Shown here: positions 3,833-6,262 of the stretch, piece after piece
How the letters are laid out: each line of letters opens with the position of its first letter
How positions within the stretch are numbered: the first letter of the stretch is position 1
NCBI GenBank assembly: GCA_009781575.1
Contig: WQXW01000115.1
Span: forward strand, 1-6,262
Direction of reading: 5' to 3'
DNA: 6,262 nucleotides
Source: Solirubrobacterales bacterium
GTDB taxonomy: Bacteria; Actinomycetota; Thermoleophilia; Solirubrobacterales; Solirubrobacteraceae
The notes under the pieces: model-generated
Database searches by the model: none
Told to the model about the DNA's origin: nothing
The model's input: only the letters and a program-made list of their open reading frames with translations
Made by a program: the position numbers and the translations under genes

Positions 3833-5950
3833 CGTGGCGCCCCGATTCCGGCGGGCCGCCGCCACGGCGCGGGCGGCGGTGCCGCTGCGCCGCCTGAGCC
3901 TCGCACTGCGGTCGCCGCCACCGCCGTGTGCGTGGCGCTTGGCCGCCGGGAGTGGGGCGGCGGGAGCGGACGGTGCTTCGAGTTCCAGCACTTCGGTGCT
4001 GCGGTTCGGTTGGGCGGTGTGCGTGGGCGAGGCGCCGCCAGCGACGTGCCGCTGTGCTTCCTCGGGCCCGTGTGTCTGCGGTTTGTCGCCGTGTTGCGCG
4101 TCGCCGGCGCGCTGCGATTCGCTGGCGCCCTGCGATTCGCCGTTGTGCTGCCGCGATTCGCCACCGCCCGGCGATTCGGGTTCGTGCTGCGGCGTTTCAT
4201 CGCCGTCCCGCGATTCGCCGCCGTGCTGCTGCGGTTCGCCACCGCCCTGCGCTCGGCCTTCGTGCTGGTGTGTTTCGCCGCCGCCCGGCGGTTCGGGTCC
4301 GTTCTGCTGTGCTTCTTCGGCTCCGTGGCCCTGCGGCTGCGGTTCGGGCTGCGGCTGCGGTTCGGGCTGCGGCTGCGGTTCCGGGTGCGGCTGCGGTTCC
4401 GGGTGCGGTTCGGAGTGGCCCTGCGTTTGGTCCTCGTCTTGTGGCGGTTCTGCCGGCTGCGGCTGCGGCTGCGGCTGCGGCTGCGCTTCGTTGCCGGAGT
4501 GCGCCGGCGCTTCCGGCGCTTCCGGCGCTTCTTCGGCTTCGTGGCCCTGCGCTTGGTTGGGGCCCTGCGATTCGGGGGTTCCCTGCGTGGGGGGCTGCGG
4601 TTCCTGGGAGACGACGGTCACTGAAAACGGGTGTGGGAGGCCGGTGGCGCCGACGCGGCGCAGGCCGGTGCTCTGTGGATTGGCGCCGCCGCGAATCGGC
4701 TGCGCGGTTTGGATGTAGACGCTGGGTGGGGTGTCGTTGGGTTCGTATTCCGGCGCGATCGGCGCCGTGGGCGGTGAGGACGCGGCGGGCGGGCCCTGGG
4801 GGATGTTCGGCGAGGGCGCCTGTATCTGGGGCACCGCCTGGGGGTTGCCGGTGGGGATCAGATGCGTGTGCAGGTGGTGGTGGGCGCGCGAGTGGCGATG
4901 GTGGCCAGAGGCCCCCGGACCGGTGGCCGCTTCGGGCGCCGATCGCTCGTGATGGGTCGATTGTGCGCCGGCGCGATGGCGCTGCGCGATGAGTTGGCCC
5001 GTGGGGCCGGTGACGCGCGGCGGCTGGCGCCCGGGAGCGGCCAGGAGGCCGAGCGCGCCGGTGCCGGCGGGCGCGTCGGCACCGCCCGGCGCGCCGGCGA
5101 GGTGGGCTTCGTTGTGGGACGCGCCCGCGTGATGGGCCGGCGCGCGCGAGGCGACAGTGGCGGAGCGGTGGGCGTCGTGTCGATGGATCCGAGGAGCGAC
5201 GCTCGCGCCGGCCACCACCGCGCCGGCGGCGGCGACCACGGCGCCGCCCCTCATCAGGGTCTCGCCGAGCCCGGGACCACCGCTTCCGGAGGTCAGCTCC
5301 ACGACGCGTTCGCAGCTGACCCCGGCCTTGGTGGCTTCGTTGAGCAGCCACCCGATCGCCGGAGGAGGGGTGACCGCGGTGACCGCGCTGCGCAGGGTGG
5401 CGCGCGCGCGGTAGAGCAGTCCGCGCACGGCGCCGTCGGTGATGCCCAGCGCGCTGGCGACCTCCTCGTGGCTGTGCCCGCCCACGGCGGTGCGCACCAT
5501 CACCTCGCGCTGCATCGGCGGCAGCGCGGCCATGCCGGCGAGCGCGTCGCGCGCGGCCAGCACCTGGTCGATGTCCCTTTCGCTGGCCTGCACGAGCGCG
5601 CCGCCCTCCTCGGCCACCTGCTGGCCGGCTTCGCTGAGGGTGCGGTGCTCGGCGGCGGGACTGCGGATCGCGTTGATCGCGGTGTTGTGCGCGATGCGGT
5701 ACAGCCAGGGTCGCAGCTCGCGCACCTCGGTGCCGTTGCGCAGTGCCAGCCACGCGCGCATCAGTGTCTGCTGGAGCACGTCCTCGGCGCGCGCCTCCGA
5801 TACGAGCAGTCGGCGGGTGTACTGAAGCAGCGGCTTGCGGTACCGGTGCACCAGCGCCTCGAACGCACGTTCGTGACCCTGGCGGACCAGTGCCACCAAC
5901 CGCTCGTCGGACTGTGTCGCCAGCAGGCGAGTGGAGATCCTAGGACTCAT
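3824..5950 (-). CDS. ECF-type sigma-70 factor with membrane segment and long low-complexity tail
   Basis: An RNA polymerase sigma factor of extracytoplasmic-function type, fused to a probable membrane anchor. The 708-residue product contains sigma region 2 (about 24-97; QQTLMRAWLALRNG and LRPWLYRIAHNTAINAIRS visible) and sigma region 4 (about 138-188), whose helix-turn-helix reads HEEVASALGITDGAVRGLL (161-179). A juxtamembrane stretch leads to a short hydrophobic segment GGAVVAAAGAVVAGASVA (235-252). The remaining ~455 residues are Pro/Gln/Gly/Glu/His-rich: a His cluster (350-363), a less repetitive island (398-450), PEPQPQ and QP repeats (488-540), and degenerate Gly-Glu/Gln-His repeats (555-620), ending in a basic tail. 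With one membrane pass, the sigma domains would be cytoplasmic and the tail outside. A typical ECF factor has ~160-200 residues, so this is far longer. ATG at 5950; GGAG lies 13 bases upstream, rather distant. No separate anti-sigma gene is seen beside it; the tail may take that role (inference). Sigma call firm; topology moderate. Confidence 0.9.
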   Translation of the reverse strand: MSPRISTRLLATQSDERLVALVRQGHERAFEALVHRYRKPLLQYTRRLLVSEARAEDVLQQTLMRAWLALRNGTEVRELRPWLYRIAHNTAINAIRSPAAEHRTLSEAGQQVAEEGGALVQASERDIDQVLAARDALAGMAALPPMQREVMVRTAVGGHSHEEVASALGITDGAVRGLLYRARATLRSAVTAVTPPPAIGWLLNEATKAGVSCERVVELTSGSGGPGLGETLMRGGAVVAAAGAVVAGASVAPRIHRHDAHRSATVASRAPAHHAGASHNEAHLAGAPGGADAPAGTGALGLLAAPGRQPPRVTGPTGQLIAQRHRAGAQSTHHERSAPEAATGPGASGHHRHSRAHHHLHTHLIPTGNPQAVPQIQAPSPNIPQGPPAASSPPTAPIAPEYEPNDTPPSVYIQTAQPIRGGANPQSTGLRRVGATGLPHPFSVTVVSQEPQPPTQGTPESQGPNQAQGHEAEEAPEAPEAPAHSGNEAQPQPQPQPQPAEPPQDEDQTQGHSEPHPEPQPHPEPQPQPEPQPQPEPQPQGHGAEEAQQNGPEPPGGGETHQHEGRAQGGGEPQQHGGESRDGDETPQHEPESPGGGESRQHNGESQGASESQRAGDAQHGDKPQTHGPEEAQRHVAGGASPTHTAQPNRSTEVLELEAPSAPAAPLPAAKRHAHGGGGDRSARLRRRSGTAARAVAAARRNRGATGA
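4331..4402 (-). repeat. Four tandem 18-bp repeats coding Pro-Glu-Pro-Gln/His-Pro-Gln
   Basis: The 18-bp unit CTGCGGCTGCGGTTCGGG (plus strand) occurs at 4331-4348 and 4349-4366 exactly, then at 4367-4384 with one change and 4385-4402 with two. On the minus strand it codes PEPQPQ-type hexapeptides at residues 517-540 of the sigma-factor tail. The period is a multiple of three. Confidence 0.85.
4455..4484 (-). repeat. Five tandem GGCTGC repeats coding Gln-Pro
   Basis: GGCTGC is repeated five times without change, coding alternating Gln and Pro at about residues 490-498 of the sigma-factor tail. A 6-bp unit keeps frame and is prone to slippage. Confidence 0.85.
4504..4530 (-). repeat. Three tandem 9-bp repeats coding Glu-Ala-Pro
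   Basis: CCGGCGCTT is repeated three times exactly, coding EAP units at about residues 474-482 of the sigma-factor tail. This is the third distinct in-frame microsatellite within 200 bp. Confidence 0.8.
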
Positions 5951-5987
5951 GGCAACGGCAGAGCTCCGCGTCCACCCTATCGGCTCG

Positions 5988-6000
5988 GCCCCCCTGGGGC
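5988..6000. promoter_or_regulatory. Small hairpin near the predicted sigma-gene transcription start
   Basis: GCCCC and GGGGC form 5-bp arms around a 3-nt loop. The site lies just downstream of the candidate -10 box on the minus strand, where transcription would begin, so it could be an operator or a 5' RNA hairpin. It is short and may be chance in GC-rich DNA. Confidence 0.25.
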
Positions 6001-6002
6001 AA

Positions 6003-6029
6003 TTTATACACGGGCGCCCCTCCGCGCAA
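6003..6029 (-). promoter_or_regulatory. Candidate promoter of the sigma-factor gene
   Basis: On the minus strand TATAAA (6003-6008) matches five of six bases of the sigma-70 -10 consensus, and TTGCGC (6024-6029) is a partial -35 box with a 15-base spacer; shifting the -10 to TAAATT gives a 17-base spacer. This is the only AT-rich block in the right 300 bases and lies about 50 nt upstream of the ATG at 5950, leaving a short leader. Confidence 0.5.
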
Positions 6030-6066
6030 GCCTATTCGCGTGCCGCGCCCGTGTCACGCGGGGCCG

Positions 6067-6262
6067 TCACGGAGTGAGCGGTGGCACCTCCGGGAGCCGT
6101 GAACACCGCTCGGCGTTCGCCACCACCGCCGGCGGGAGCGGTCGGCGCTCCGTGCTGGGCGCCTCCGCCTCCGCCCCCGCCCCCGCCGGCGAGGGGCGGT
6201 GGCGCGGCTTCCGCCGCCGGACCACGCGCTTCGTGGATGGGCGGCGCGGCGACGACGACGAC
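6067..6262 (-). CDS. Possible C-terminal end of an unidentified protein (partial)
   Basis: A minus-strand frame is open from the right edge to a TGA at 6067-6069, about 64 residues, with third positions almost all G or C. The visible part is Ser-, Arg- and Pro-rich (TKRVVRRRKPRHRPSPAGAG near its middle) and ends AERCSRLPEVPPLTP. I do not recognise a domain; it looks like a disordered basic tail. If real, it would be followed by the 116-nt region holding the sigma-gene promoter. The opposite strand has an equally good frame from GTG at 6074, so coding strand and reality are both uncertain. Confidence 0.25.
   Translation of the reverse strand, partial: SSSSPRRPSTKRVVRRRKPRHRPSPAGAGAEAEAPSTERRPLPPAVVANAERCSRLPEVPPLTP

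Noticed and set aside
2371..3897. Plus-strand frame, 508 codons, overlapping cysC and the methyltransferase
   Set aside because: Arg/Pro-rich shadow in a different frame from two motif-complete genes.
4105..4530. CRISPR-like array
   Set aside because: Repeats are short, contiguous or degenerate, keep coding frame and lack regular unique spacers.
3834..4718. Plus-strand frame coding a Cys/Gly/Ser-rich protein opposite the sigma tail
   Set aside because: The Cys-Gly runs are the mirror of the PQ repeats. The minus frame is continuous with recognisable sigma domains, so it is the real one.
4197..5753. Second minus-strand frame, 518 codons, within the sigma gene
   Set aside because: Arg-rich shadow; the sigma regions 2 and 4 are in the other minus frame.
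6074..6262. Plus-strand frame from GTG 6074 to the window edge
   Set aside because: No spaced ribosome binding site and no recognisable domain; codon-position composition is equal to the opposite frame, so it could not be preferred. Kept only as an alternative.

Overview
This is a very GC-rich window (roughly three quarters G+C; nearly all third codon positions are G or C in the real genes). It carries five well-supported protein genes and probably the edge of a sixth. The best clue to the host is the sigma factor at the right: an ECF-type sigma-70 protein with one hydrophobic segment after the DNA-binding domain and a long Pro/Gln/His-rich tail. From memory, this architecture and its N-terminal wording resemble an expanded family in Thermoleophilia (Solirubrobacterales, Actinomycetota). 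I could not search a database, so that placement is a moderate-confidence inference.

Layout, left to right. (1) About 50-1108, plus strand: a PfkB-family (ribokinase-like) kinase whose start is unclear and which has a 26-bp interrupted palindrome near its 5' end. (2) 1047-2126, minus strand: a BadF/BadG/N-acetylglucosamine-kinase-like ATPase of the ASKHA fold, tail-to-tail with gene 1 and overlapping it by 62 nt. (3) 2127-2357: a 231-nt divergent intergenic region with a strong hairpin, an AT-rich promoter-like patch and a short direct repeat. (4) 2358-2960, plus: adenylylsulfate kinase (cysC). (5) 2960-3805, plus: a SpoU-family RNA 2'-O-methyltransferase, coupled to cysC by a TGATG overlap and carrying a collagen-like Gly-Ala-Pro insert. 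(6) 3806-3823: a convergent junction containing part of two back-to-back palindromes. (7) 3824-5950, minus: the membrane-linked sigma factor with a repetitive tail. (8) 5951-6066: its likely promoter region. (9) 6067-6262, minus: possibly the C-terminal end of another gene, low confidence.

Functionally the genes form small separate units rather than one pathway. Two sugar-kinase-like proteins of unrelated folds sit convergently, which may point to use of carbohydrate or amino sugar. CysC would make PAPS, and no ATP sulfurylase or PAPS user is visible. The methyltransferase probably modifies rRNA or tRNA. The sigma factor is the least ordinary item: its sequence suggests a transcription factor tethered to the membrane with a His-rich, low-complexity region outside the cell. 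No mobile element, CRISPR array, tRNA or rRNA was seen.
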